Assembly: GCA_964352715.1 (NCBI GenBank)
Contig: CAYGSU010000004.1
Span: 1-64,000 of the forward strand
From: JAVKBW01 sp964352715
GTDB lineage: Bacteria; Pseudomonadota; Alphaproteobacteria; UBA8366; Aestuariispiraceae
Length of the DNA stretch: 64,000 nt
Direction: 5' to 3'
A program made the translations under genes and the position numbers. Under the pieces are notes generated by a model. It saw nothing but the letters and a program-made list of their open reading frames with translations, did no database searches and was not told where the DNA came from. Positions 33,723 to 42,111 of the stretch are shown here, in pieces; position 1 is the first letter of the stretch, and each line of letters opens with the position of its first letter.

Positions 33723-36119
33723 CTAGCCGCGCAGAACGCCGCCGGTTACCTTCTCGACATTCGCGACAACCTTCGCTGCGATGGCGTCGATTTCCTCGTC
33801 TGTCAAAGTCCGGTCGACAGGCTGGATGGTAACGGCGATGGCGACCGACTTCCGGCCTTCCAGTTCCGCGCCTTCGTAGACATCGAAAACCGATGCGTCG
33901 GAAACCAGTTTCTTGTCGCCGCCGACGGCCGCGCGGACAATCTGGTCGGCCGGAACATCGCGATCAATCAGAAACGCGAAATCGCGCGCAACCGGCATGA
34001 AAGAGGATGCTTTTAGCAAGGGCCTCGCCTTGCCGCCTTTTGCCTTCGGCATCGGAATACGGTCGAGGAAAATCTCGAACGCGGCGGCCCGGCCTTTCAG
34101 GCCCAGCTTGCGTGTCAGGCCGGGATGCACTTCGCCGAACCAGGCGAGGACGTTCGGGCCGAGGCGCAGGCCGCCGGAACGGCCGGGGTGGTACCAGTCG
34201 GGCGCATCCGTCGAAACCTGCAGATTGCCGACCGGAGCGCCGCAAGCGTCGAGCACAGCCATGGCGTCAGCCTTTGCATCGAAGGCATCGACCGGTCGCG
34301 TTTTTTCCGACCAGTGGCGCGGCACAGCGTTGCCGGTGCGGATGCCGCCGGCCACTATATCCTGCCCCTTGTCGGTCGGGTCGCGGAACACTGGGCCGAC
34401 TTCAAACAGGCAGGCATCCGGCATGCCGCGGTCGGCATTGCGCACGGCCGCCTGCAACAGGTTCGGCAGAATATTCGGGCGCATCTGGTCGAGATCGGCG
34501 CTGATCGGGTTCGCGAGCGTCAGGTCCGCCCCGCCGCCGCCGAAGGCTGCCGAAAGGCCTGCCGGCATGAAAGACCAGGTGACGGCTTCCAGCATACCGC
34601 GCCCGGCAAGGATCTTGCGGGCATAGGATTCCCGGCGCTGGGCCGGTGTGATGGCGGGGCGGGGCAATGCCGTTTCGCGTTCAATCGGAACCGACGGCAC
34701 CTTGTCCATGCCGTGAATGCGCAGCACTTCCTCGATCAGGCAGTCTTCGCATTCGACATCGGTGCGCCATCCCGGCACGGCGGCTGAGATCGTATCGCCG
34801 TCGACCGTGTTTTCGAAACCGAGATTTTTCAGAATGCCGTCGGCTACTGCAACCGGCACCTCAATGCCGCTTTTCTGCTTCAGACGCGGCAGACGCAGCG
34901 AGACCGAGCGGGCCGTATCCGGCAGGGTCCCCGCCGTCACGACATGGCTGGTTTCACCGCCACACAATTGTTGGACCAAACGTGCCGCGACTTCCGCACC
35001 CCAGACCGCAGATTGCGGGTCCAGCCCACGCTCGAACCGATAGCGGGCGTCGGAGTTGATGTTCAGGGCTCTCCCGGTTTCCGCCACCATAATCGGATCG
35101 AACAGCGCGACTTCCAGAAACACGTTCGTGGTTTCTTCCGTGCAGCCGGAAAGTTCGCCGCCCATCACGCCGCCGATGCCTTCCGGCCCGTTGTCGTCGG
35201 CGATGACCAGCATGTGGTCGGCCAGGGTATAATCCCGACCGTCCAGGGCAAGAATGGTTTCGCCCGGTTTGGCATAGCGCATTGTCACCGCGCCGCCCTT
35301 GACCTTATCGGCATCAAACACATGCAGCGGCCGACCGAGATCGAAGGTGACATAATTGGTGATATCGACCAGCGCCGAAATCGGCCGCAGGCCGATTGCC
35401 TTGAGACGGCGCTGCATCCAGGCGGGGCTGGGCCCGTTCTTGACACCCCGGAAATGCCGGCCGGCGACAAACGGGCAGGCATCGCCCACAGCGTCGTCGC
35501 GTTTCCAGACAACCGGGCTGTCATAGCTTCCGGCGATGGCGGCATAGTCCGGCGTTTTCAGCGAGCCGATGCCGGCGGCGGCGAGGTCGCGGGCGATGCC
35601 GTAGACGCCGAGGCAGTCGCCCCGGTTCGGCGTGATGCCGATTTCGTAAACCGGATCGTCCAACCCGGCATAGGCGGCGAAGCTTGCGCCGACCGGTGCG
35701 TCTTCCGGCAGATCGATGATGCCGTCATGTTCGTCCGAAAGCCCCATTTCACGTTCCGAGCACAACATGCCTGACGACTTTTCACCCCGAATATCGCCGA
35801 CCTTCAGATCGACGCCGGTACCGGGAATATGCGTGCCGGCAGGCGCGAACACGCCCTTCATGCCCTTGCGGGCATTCGGTGCGCCGCAGATCACCTGTGT
35901 CGTCGTCGTGCCGTCATTCACCATGCAGACCCGAAGGCGGTCGGCGTTCGGGTGCTGCCACGCATCCTCGACATAGCCGATGACAAAGGGGGCCAAAGCC
36001 GCGCCGTCGTCACTGAGGGATTCGATTTCCAGTCCGATATTGGTCAGGGTTTCCGCGATGGTCGCGGCATCGGCGTCCGTATCGAGATGATCCAGCAGCC
36101 AGGAATGAGTGAATTTCAT
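33723..36119 (-). CDS. pheT: Phenylalanyl-tRNA synthetase beta subunit
   Basis: PheT is the large subunit of the alpha2beta2 phenylalanyl-tRNA synthetase and carries tRNA binding and editing domains. It begins MKFTHSWLLDHLDTDADAAT; the EMAP-like tRNA-binding segment (AWQHPNADRLRVCMVN) is at about residues 54-69, B3/B4 editing includes FDLGRPLHVFDADKVKG, and the C-terminal anticodon-binding FDX-ACB domain ends in VEKVTGGVLRG. The 798-residue length is normal. It is last in the rpmI-rplT-pheS-pheT minus-strand unit, 27 bases after pheS. Confidence 0.97.
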   Translation of the reverse strand: MKFTHSWLLDHLDTDADAATIAETLTNIGLEIESLSDDGAALAPFVIGYVEDAWQHPNADRLRVCMVNDGTTTTQVICGAPNARKGMKGVFAPAGTHIPGTGVDLKVGDIRGEKSSGMLCSEREMGLSDEHDGIIDLPEDAPVGASFAAYAGLDDPVYEIGITPNRGDCLGVYGIARDLAAAGIGSLKTPDYAAIAGSYDSPVVWKRDDAVGDACPFVAGRHFRGVKNGPSPAWMQRRLKAIGLRPISALVDITNYVTFDLGRPLHVFDADKVKGGAVTMRYAKPGETILALDGRDYTLADHMLVIADDNGPEGIGGVMGGELSGCTEETTNVFLEVALFDPIMVAETGRALNINSDARYRFERGLDPQSAVWGAEVAARLVQQLCGGETSHVVTAGTLPDTARSVSLRLPRLKQKSGIEVPVAVADGILKNLGFENTVDGDTISAAVPGWRTDVECEDCLIEEVLRIHGMDKVPSVPIERETALPRPAITPAQRRESYARKILAGRGMLEAVTWSFMPAGLSAAFGGGGADLTLANPISADLDQMRPNILPNLLQAAVRNADRGMPDACLFEVGPVFRDPTDKGQDIVAGGIRTGNAVPRHWSEKTRPVDAFDAKADAMAVLDACGAPVGNLQVSTDAPDWYHPGRSGGLRLGPNVLAWFGEVHPGLTRKLGLKGRAAAFEIFLDRIPMPKAKGGKARPLLKASSFMPVARDFAFLIDRDVPADQIVRAAVGGDKKLVSDASVFDVYEGAELEGRKSVAIAVTIQPVDRTLTDEEIDAIAAKVVANVEKVTGGVLRG

Positions 36120-36146
36120 GATCTCGTGCTCTCGAGCGTCAAAAGG

Positions 36147-37226
36147 TTAGGGCGTCAGACCGCGTGTCAGGGTGGCGACTTCCAGCGGCACGAAGCCGTA
36201 GTGCCGAAGCCACCGCATGTCGGCATCAAAGAAGGTGCGCAGATCCGGGATGCCGTATTTCAGCATCGCGATGCGCTCGATCCCCATGCCGAAGGCGAAG
36301 CCCTGATATTCTTCCGGGTCGATGCCGCAGGCGCGCAGCACCTTCGGATGCACCATGCCGGAGCCGAGAATTTCCAGCCAGTCGTCGCCGGCCCCGATCT
36401 TCAGCTCGCCGCCCTTTCGGCTGCAGCCGATATCGACTTCCAGCGACGGTTCGGTGAACGGGAAGTAGCTGGGGCGGAACCGCATCGGCAGATTGTCGAC
36501 TTCGAAATAGGCGTCGAAGAAAGCCTGCAACGTGCCCTTCAGATGGCCGAGATGGGTTTTCTTGTCGATTACCAGTCCTTCGACCTGATGGAACATTGGC
36601 GTATGGGTCATGTCGCTGTCGGACCGGTAGGTGCGGCCAGGCGCGATGATGCGGATCGGCAGATCTTCGTTCTGCATCGTCCTGACCTGAACCGGCGAGG
36701 TATGGGTCCGCAGCACCCGGTCGAAATCCGGTTCGCCGTCTTCGCCGCGCATATAGAACGTGTCCATCATCTGCCGCGCCGGGTGATGTTCCGGAATGTT
36801 CAGCGCTTCAAAGTTATGGAAACCGTCTTCGATATTCGGTCCCTCGCGGACTTCCAGACCCATTTCGCCGAAAATCGCGATCACTTCGTCCATGGTCTGG
36901 CTGATCGGGTGCAGGCGGCCCTGCGCTTCCGGCCGGGGCGGCAGGGAAACATCAATCCGCTCAACTTCAAGCTTCGTGTTCAGTTCGACCAGTTCGAGGT
37001 CCTGCTTGCGGGCCTCGATGGCGCCGGCGACAGCGGTTTTCACCAGGTTCAGGGCCTGCCCGGCTTCCTTGCGCTGGTCCGGTTCAAGCTGGCCCAGCCC
37101 CTTCATTTCGGCAGTGATGCGGCCTTTCTTGCCAAGCGCGGCGACGCGCACCTCTTCCAGCGCCGCGATGGTTTCGGCGCCGGCCACGTCAGCCAGCAGG
37201 CTTTCCTGTAATGCTGCGATATCCAA
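36147..37226 (-). CDS. pheS: Phenylalanyl-tRNA synthetase alpha subunit
   Basis: PheS is the catalytic class II subunit. Motif 2 region THTSPVQVRTM and motif 3 GMGIERIAMLKYG are visible, with the TYRSDSDMTHTPMFHQVEGL signature between. A TTG at 37226 is taken as the start (359 residues, MDIAALQESLLADVAG) because cggag lies 8 bases before it; a TTG six bases upstream is too close to that Shine-Dalgarno. A non-ATG start may limit translation. The gene follows a terminator-like hairpin after rplT, which suggests attenuation. Confidence 0.96.
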   Translation of the reverse strand: MDIAALQESLLADVAGAETIAALEEVRVAALGKKGRITAEMKGLGQLEPDQRKEAGQALNLVKTAVAGAIEARKQDLELVELNTKLEVERIDVSLPPRPEAQGRLHPISQTMDEVIAIFGEMGLEVREGPNIEDGFHNFEALNIPEHHPARQMMDTFYMRGEDGEPDFDRVLRTHTSPVQVRTMQNEDLPIRIIAPGRTYRSDSDMTHTPMFHQVEGLVIDKKTHLGHLKGTLQAFFDAYFEVDNLPMRFRPSYFPFTEPSLEVDIGCSRKGGELKIGAGDDWLEILGSGMVHPKVLRACGIDPEEYQGFAFGMGIERIAMLKYGIPDLRTFFDADMRWLRHYGFVPLEVATLTRGLTP

Positions 37227-37282
37227 GATCAATCTCCGTTACCGTCGGAGGCCATGCGATAGCCCGAAGCTGTTGGTTTATC

Positions 37283-37318
37283 AAGAAAAAGCGGCCCGGG
37301 ATTTCTCCGCAGGCCGCT
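37283..37318 (-). terminator. Terminator or attenuator between rplT and pheS
   Basis: On the minus strand a 7-bp stem agcggcc/ggccgct (37318-37312 with 37296-37290) is followed by tttttctt. A second small hairpin (cccg/cggg, about 37345-37330) precedes it. The position, between rplT and pheS in one transcript, suggests partial termination or attenuation. No phenylalanine-rich leader peptide like E. coli pheM was found; the only small frame (37331-37281, 16 residues) has one Phe. Confidence 0.65.
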
Positions 37319-37351
37319 GTGTCGTTTGCATCGTCCCGAAATCCGGGAGAC

Positions 37352-37720
37352 TTAGCTCGCAAGCGCGGCCTTCGCCTGGTCGACGATCGACTTGAACGCT
37401 TCCGGCTCATGCACCGCGATATCGGCGAGAACCTTGCGGTCGAGTTCGATCCCGGCCTTGTGAACACCGTCCATAAATCGGGCATAGGTCATTGTGTTGT
37501 CGGTAACGTCGCGCACCGCTGCGTTGATCCGCTGGACCCACAGCTTGCGGAATTCGCGCTTCCGGGCGCGCCGGTCGCGGTAGGCGTATTGACCCGCCTT
37601 CTCGACAGCCTGAACCGCCGTGCGGAAGGTGTTCTTGCGGCGGCCGTAATAGCCCTTCGCTTTATCGATAACTTTCTTGTGCCGGGCGTGTGTGGTGACG
37701 CCCCGTTTTACGCGTGCCAT
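37352..37720 (-). CDS. rplT: 50S ribosomal protein L20
   Basis: L20 binds 23S rRNA early in large-subunit assembly and can repress its own operon. The protein starts MARVKRGVTTHARHKKVIDK and contains the typical KGYYGRRKNTFRTA and RRARKREFRKLWVQRINAA segments. It has 122 residues. It follows rpmI by about 25 bases and precedes the terminator/attenuator before pheS. Confidence 0.98.
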   Translation of the reverse strand: MARVKRGVTTHARHKKVIDKAKGYYGRRKNTFRTAVQAVEKAGQYAYRDRRARKREFRKLWVQRINAAVRDVTDNTMTYARFMDGVHKAGIELDRKVLADIAVHEPEAFKSIVDQAKAALAS

Positions 37721-37745
37721 ATCTTTGTTCTCCTATCCGCCGGAA

Positions 37746-37943
37746 TTAACCGCGAAGCCAGTTCTTGAGGACGACCTTTGCATCGGCGTCGCACATGATC
37801 TGACCGCCCCGTGCCTGCCGCTTCATTTTCTGCGGACGGGCTGAGGTGTTGTGACGAAGATAGGCGCTGTAAAACCGTACCTTGCCGGTACCGGTAATCT
37901 TGAACCGCTTTTTGGCGGAGCTTTTGGTCTTCAGTTTGGGCAT
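37746..37943 (-). CDS. rpmI: 50S ribosomal protein L35
   Basis: L35 is a small basic protein of the large subunit. The start MPKLKTKSSAKKRFKITGTG is diagnostic, and the 65-residue length is normal. It is preceded by ggaga and a promoter 130 bases upstream. infC, often next to these genes, is not present here. Confidence 0.97.
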   Translation of the reverse strand: MPKLKTKSSAKKRFKITGTGKVRFYSAYLRHNTSARPQKMKRQARGGQIMCDADAKVVLKNWLRG

Positions 37944-38073
37944 TTCAATCTCCTGCAATCGCCAGTCCAACGTACCGGACCGGCTGAAGTTAACGTTGCG
38001 TGGCCGGGCATACCCTAAGCGCCGGCGCACAGCCTAACCCAGCGTAAGGTCGAAACCTGTCGCTGGACGCGGC

Positions 38074-38102
38074 TGTATACGGAACACGGGACGGCTTTGC
38101 AA
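38074..38102 (-). promoter_or_regulatory. Sigma-70-type promoter of the rpmI-rplT-pheST operon
   Basis: On the minus strand TTGCAA (38102-38097) and TATACA (38079-38074) are separated by 17 bases. Transcription would begin near 38067, giving a leader of about 120 bases before rpmI, long enough for L20-type autoregulation. The -35 box lies just beyond the stop of the preceding dioxygenase gene. Confidence 0.65.
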
Positions 38103-38107
38103 GGCCG

Positions 38108-38917
38108 CTATTGCATGGCCTGCCAGCGGAAACCGGATGTCATGGACCCCAGCAGAGGTTCCCGGAAGATGACTTCGGCCCGGTAGCCTGCGGCGCTGGC
38201 CGCGCCGTAGCAGACATGCAAGGGCAGCAGATGTTCCTCGCGCGGGTGGCACAGCCGGGCGCCCGGCGCATCGGCCCAGCAGGCAAGACGGTTTTCACGG
38301 TCGGCCTCGGACAGGTTCGAATCGGTCAGCGTGGCGTTGAGCCAGTCGTCAAACGCCCGGTCTTTTCCGTCGGGCAACGCCTGGCCGCGCAGCAGAACGT
38401 TCAGATTGTGGAAACTGAGGCCGGACCCGATCAGCGTGATATTCCGGTCCAGCAAGGGGGCGAGCGCCTTGCCGACGGCGATATGGTCTGTCGGATCGAG
38501 CGACGCCAGCAGCGACATCTGCAGAACCGGAATACTGGCGTCCGGGTGAATCAGCATCATCGGCACAAAGGTGCCGTGGTCGAACCCTCGCTCCATGTTC
38601 ATCGCGCTTTTTATTCCGGCAACGTTCAGCAAGGCCTGTGCGTCGCGGGCAAGGTCAGGCGCGCCGGGGGCCGGATAGTCGTATTCATAGGTTTCCGGTG
38701 GAAAGTTGTAGTAGTCGAACAGCATCGGCGGATGCGCCGCCCCGGAATACGTCACGACCGGTTCTTCCCAATGCGCCGTGACGACGATAACAGCGCTGCT
38801 TCCGGCAACTTCATCGCCAAGGCCGCGCATCATCGCGGTCAGGTTGCGGTGTCCGTCATGCCCCATCAGGGGTAGCGGACCGCCGCCATGCGGCAGGAAA
38901 TAGATCGGTCGAGGCAT
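38108..38917 (-). CDS. LigB/DODA-type class III extradiol dioxygenase
   Basis: This family opens aromatic rings such as 4,5-DOPA or protocatechuate using a metal held by histidines. MPRPIYFLPHGGGPLPLMGH at the start contains the first conserved His, AHWEEPVVTYSG the second and third-sphere residues, and ERGFDHGTFVPMML is the family's DHGxxxP motif. The 269-residue length fits YgiD-like 4,5-DOPA extradiol dioxygenases, but the natural substrate in bacteria is uncertain. It starts 4 bases after the serine hydrolase stop, so the two are probably cotranscribed. Confidence 0.85.
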   Translation of the reverse strand: MPRPIYFLPHGGGPLPLMGHDGHRNLTAMMRGLGDEVAGSSAVIVVTAHWEEPVVTYSGAAHPPMLFDYYNFPPETYEYDYPAPGAPDLARDAQALLNVAGIKSAMNMERGFDHGTFVPMMLIHPDASIPVLQMSLLASLDPTDHIAVGKALAPLLDRNITLIGSGLSFHNLNVLLRGQALPDGKDRAFDDWLNATLTDSNLSEADRENRLACWADAPGARLCHPREEHLLPLHVCYGAASAAGYRAEVIFREPLLGSMTSGFRWQAMQ

Positions 38918-38921
38918 TACG

Positions 38922-40112
38922 TTATCCTGTGATGTGGGCAAGCACGGTTTCGCCCATTCTTACCACTTCCTCGAACCAGCCGTCATCGTCGCCATCTTTT
39001 TCTTCCAGAACGCTGAAAAAGACGATCACGGTTTCGCTTTCGGGATGGACCATCAGAAGCTGACCGCAGAAGCCGAGATGGCCGATCCATTCGCCATTGG
39101 TGAACAGCTGGTTCGAATAGCGCAGCCAGTCAAGCGGTGCTGAGCAGCCTGTGCCCTGACCACTGCGCGCCGCATCAATGAATGTTCGACTGCCGACCTG
39201 TGATCCTGATACGCCGACACCGCCGCGTGCGAATAGCAAACCATAGCGGGCAAGGTCGCGCGCCGTGAGAGCGCCGCCGCCGGAAACAACCGGCGCGCCG
39301 TTGATATCCGTCGACATATAGAGCGCGGCTTCGATGCCGGCCGCTTCGACAATGCCGACCAGCAGGGGATACAGGCTTTCGCCGGTTACCGCTTCGGCGA
39401 TCCAGGCCAGGACCTCGGTATTCGAACTCTTGTACAGTGTTTCGGTACCGGGATTCCGCACATCGTTGCTGGTTATGCCGCTGACGAAATCGCGCAGGCC
39501 GAACGGGGCCTCGCCCTCCGGCGGCAGACGCCAGCCCATGGCGATTTCCAGACGATTGTATCCCTGTATCGCTGACGGATCGCCGGTCTTCTCATAGGAA
39601 TCCGAGTAATCCTCGACGAACGTGTTCACCACATTCATGTCGAGAACATCCTGGATGGTGACGTTTGCGTAGCCTGTGCCGATACCGGGCAGATAGTCCG
39701 AAACGGTTTTGGAAAGATCGATCCGGCCTTCCTCGACCAGCTTGCCGATCATCAGCGAGACGGTGGTCTTGCTGATCGACTGGATCGAATGACGCTGGTC
39801 GGGCCCGAAGTCGCTGGCGTAGTCCTCGAACAGAAGCTCCTGCCCGCGCACGACCGCCATGCCGGAAAAGTAGGGCGACCCGGTCAGCCGCCGGACAGAC
39901 GGCAGGTCCGATATCCGTCGGTCGATGGATCGCGCAAGGTCAAGCACCCTCGGTGCGCGGATCATCCATCCGTTGCGGCACATCTCTGACAGATTGTGAA
40001 ACCCCCGTCGCCGGTTTTCCGCCAGCATCCAGGTTTCCTTGCCGCCTGACCCGACAGCCAGATCGGCATTTTCTGTGGTGACACAATTCGCCCGCGCTCC
40101 AGATTTTCCCAT
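38922..40112 (-). CDS. Serine hydrolase of the beta-lactamase (class C/DD-peptidase-like) family
   Basis: The S-x-x-K motif is SISK (nucleophile Ser112, Lys115 in this numbering), YKSSN (Y-x-S/N type) and GHLGF (H-x-G) are the other catalytic motifs, so the active site is complete. No signal peptide is visible after the chosen ATG, so a cytoplasmic esterase or amidase role is more likely than cell-wall peptidase; 396 residues. Upstream starts add 26 untypical residues. A partner gene with a LigB fold starts 4 bases downstream, suggesting a shared aromatic or ester degradation pathway, which is inference. Confidence 0.85.
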   Translation of the reverse strand: MGKSGARANCVTTENADLAVGSGGKETWMLAENRRRGFHNLSEMCRNGWMIRAPRVLDLARSIDRRISDLPSVRRLTGSPYFSGMAVVRGQELLFEDYASDFGPDQRHSIQSISKTTVSLMIGKLVEEGRIDLSKTVSDYLPGIGTGYANVTIQDVLDMNVVNTFVEDYSDSYEKTGDPSAIQGYNRLEIAMGWRLPPEGEAPFGLRDFVSGITSNDVRNPGTETLYKSSNTEVLAWIAEAVTGESLYPLLVGIVEAAGIEAALYMSTDINGAPVVSGGGALTARDLARYGLLFARGGVGVSGSQVGSRTFIDAARSGQGTGCSAPLDWLRYSNQLFTNGEWIGHLGFCGQLLMVHPESETVIVFFSVLEEKDGDDDGWFEEVVRMGETVLAHITG

Positions 40113-40390
40113 TCCGCACCTGTTGTTTTTAACGACCCCGAATCCAGTCTGACTTCTACACGCCGTGCGGCATTCTGCAAACAGCCGCAATCTGGACCCG
40201 GGTAACCCTGATGAAGCGGTCGACTGCGCTGTCGAAATTAGGAAGATAGTGACGAAATTTCATAAATTGCGCCCCTGTCACCCCATCATGATCGTTCGAC
40301 TTAAACGATGGGCACACAAGGCATCCGAAAGATTTTCCAACGCAAACAGCGGCATTCGGGTGCTTGAACTTTAACTTAGGGAGACACAGC

Positions 40391-41986
40391 GTGCATATTT
40401 TTGAAAAACTACAGCAGGATTTTGCGGAAGGGCGTCTGTCTCGCCGGAACTTCATCAAGCGGGCGACGGCGCTTGGCTTTGCGGCGGCGATTCCGACCGG
40501 CATCACAGCGCAGGAAGCGCAGGCCAACGCACCTAAAAAAGGCGGCACGCTTCGTCAGGCCCTGCGGGGCGGCAATACCTCCGACACGCTTTTCGGCGTG
40601 CTCGGCGGCGGCGATACCCACCAGGTCAACACGCAGTGGCAGATCCACAGCAACCTCACCGAAATCAATGCGGAGGGAGAAGTTGTCGGCGAACTGGCGG
40701 AAAGCTGGGAACCGTCCGATGGCGCCAAAAAATGGGTATTCAAGCTGCGCAAGGGCGTTGAATTCCATAACGGCAAGACGCTCGACGCACAGGATGTGAT
40801 CGATTCGATCAACCTGCATCGCGGTGAAAATTCGAAATCCATCGGGAAAGGCCTTGTCGCGGCGGTCGACGATATCCAGGCCGACGGCAAGGATTCGGTT
40901 GTCTTCACCCTGAGTTCCGGCAATGCGGACTTTCCTGTTGTCCTGTCCAGCATCGCCTATTCAATCGCCCCGGCGGGAACGACGGAAGCCGATTGGGACA
41001 AAGGGGTCGGTACCGGCCCGTTCATCCTTGAAAACTGGGAACCGGGCGTGCGGTCGGCAACCAAGCGTAACCCGAACTATTTCAAGGAAGGCCTGCCGTA
41101 TTTCGATGCGGTCGAAACGCTGCATGTTTCCGACGTGACAGCGCGGACATCGGCGTTGCAGGGCGGCCAGGTCGATGTCATGGACGACCCGGCAATCAAG
41201 ACGCTCGACCGGCTGGCGCAAGCGAACAACGTGAATATCCATGAAGTCGGCGGCAACAGCCATTTCACCTTCCCGATGCTGATGGATACGGCGCCTTACG
41301 ATAACTACGATGTCAGGATGGCGCTGAAGTATGCGATCGATCGCGAAGCCATGCTGCAGACATTGCTGCGGGGCCATGGCTATCTTGGCAACGATCACCC
41401 GATCGCGAAATCCCAGCGGTTCTTCGCTTCGGAACTGCCGCAGCGGTCGTACGATCCGGACAAGGCGAAACACCATCTGAAAAAGGCCGGTATGGAGAAC
41501 CTCGATATCACGATCTGGGCCGGCAACATCTATGACGGCGGCGTCGATGCGGCGGTTCTGTACAAGGAGCATGCCGCGAAAGCCGGCATCAACCTGAACG
41601 TCGAGCAGGTGCCGACTGATGGATACTGGAGCGAGGTCTGGAACGTCAAACCGTTCTGTGTCTCCGTCTGGTATGGACACCCCACTGAAGATCTGATGCT
41701 GACCTCGGCGTTCTCGAGAGAATCCGCCTGGAACGAAACCCACTGGAACAACGAACGGTTCGAAACCCTGCTTGTCGCGGCCCGGGCGGAAACCGACAGG
41801 AACAAACGTCGCGACATGTATGTCGAAATGCAGACCCTGATCCATGATGAAGGGGGCTTTGTCTGCCCGGCATTCCGCAACTGGATGATGGGAACCACCA
41901 ACAATATCGGTGTGCCGGAAACCATCGCCGGCAACGCGCCGCTCGATGGTAACCGCAATACCCAACGCTGGTGGTTCAAGTCTTAA
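40391..41986 (+). CDS. Tat-exported ABC transporter substrate-binding protein, family 5 (peptide/nickel type)
   Basis: SBP family 5 proteins bind peptides, nickel complexes, sugars or opines for ABC import. The GTG start follows agggagacacagc; a twin-arginine signal (LSRRNFIKRATALGFAAA) gives periplasmic export of a folded protein. Family features: TLRQALRGGNTSDTLFG, LAESWEPSDGAKKWVFKLRKG-like region with EFHNGKTLDAQDV, and LKYAIDREAMLQT. The 531-residue length is normal. No permease or ATPase gene lies within the window on either side, so it is an orphan or serves a distant transporter. A strong terminator follows it. Confidence 0.92.
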   Translation: MHIFEKLQQDFAEGRLSRRNFIKRATALGFAAAIPTGITAQEAQANAPKKGGTLRQALRGGNTSDTLFGVLGGGDTHQVNTQWQIHSNLTEINAEGEVVGELAESWEPSDGAKKWVFKLRKGVEFHNGKTLDAQDVIDSINLHRGENSKSIGKGLVAAVDDIQADGKDSVVFTLSSGNADFPVVLSSIAYSIAPAGTTEADWDKGVGTGPFILENWEPGVRSATKRNPNYFKEGLPYFDAVETLHVSDVTARTSALQGGQVDVMDDPAIKTLDRLAQANNVNIHEVGGNSHFTFPMLMDTAPYDNYDVRMALKYAIDREAMLQTLLRGHGYLGNDHPIAKSQRFFASELPQRSYDPDKAKHHLKKAGMENLDITIWAGNIYDGGVDAAVLYKEHAAKAGINLNVEQVPTDGYWSEVWNVKPFCVSVWYGHPTEDLMLTSAFSRESAWNETHWNNERFETLLVAARAETDRNKRRDMYVEMQTLIHDEGGFVCPAFRNWMMGTTNNIGVPETIAGNAPLDGNRNTQRWWFKS

Positions 41987-42017
41987 AGGCACAGTCAGTT
42001 TAGCTTAAGACTGCCAG

Positions 42018-42051
42018 GAGGCGGGACAGAGTCTGTTCCGCCTCTTTTTTT
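42018..42051 (+). terminator. Rho-independent terminator after the substrate-binding protein gene
   Basis: A 10-bp stem (gaggcgggac with gttccgcctc, one G-U pair), 7-base loop, and seven consecutive T (42045-42051). It isolates the orphan binding protein from the MFS gene. Confidence 0.9.
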
Positions 42052-42111
42052 CATCGCAGCTTTTCCCTTTGCCAGCTTGACCGCCGTCGAAGGGTGCGCG
42101 ATAGGCGAAGC

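Noticed and set aside
37281..37331. pheM-like leader peptide before pheS
   Set aside because: The 16-residue frame has one Phe codon only, so it is not a phenylalanine attenuator leader.
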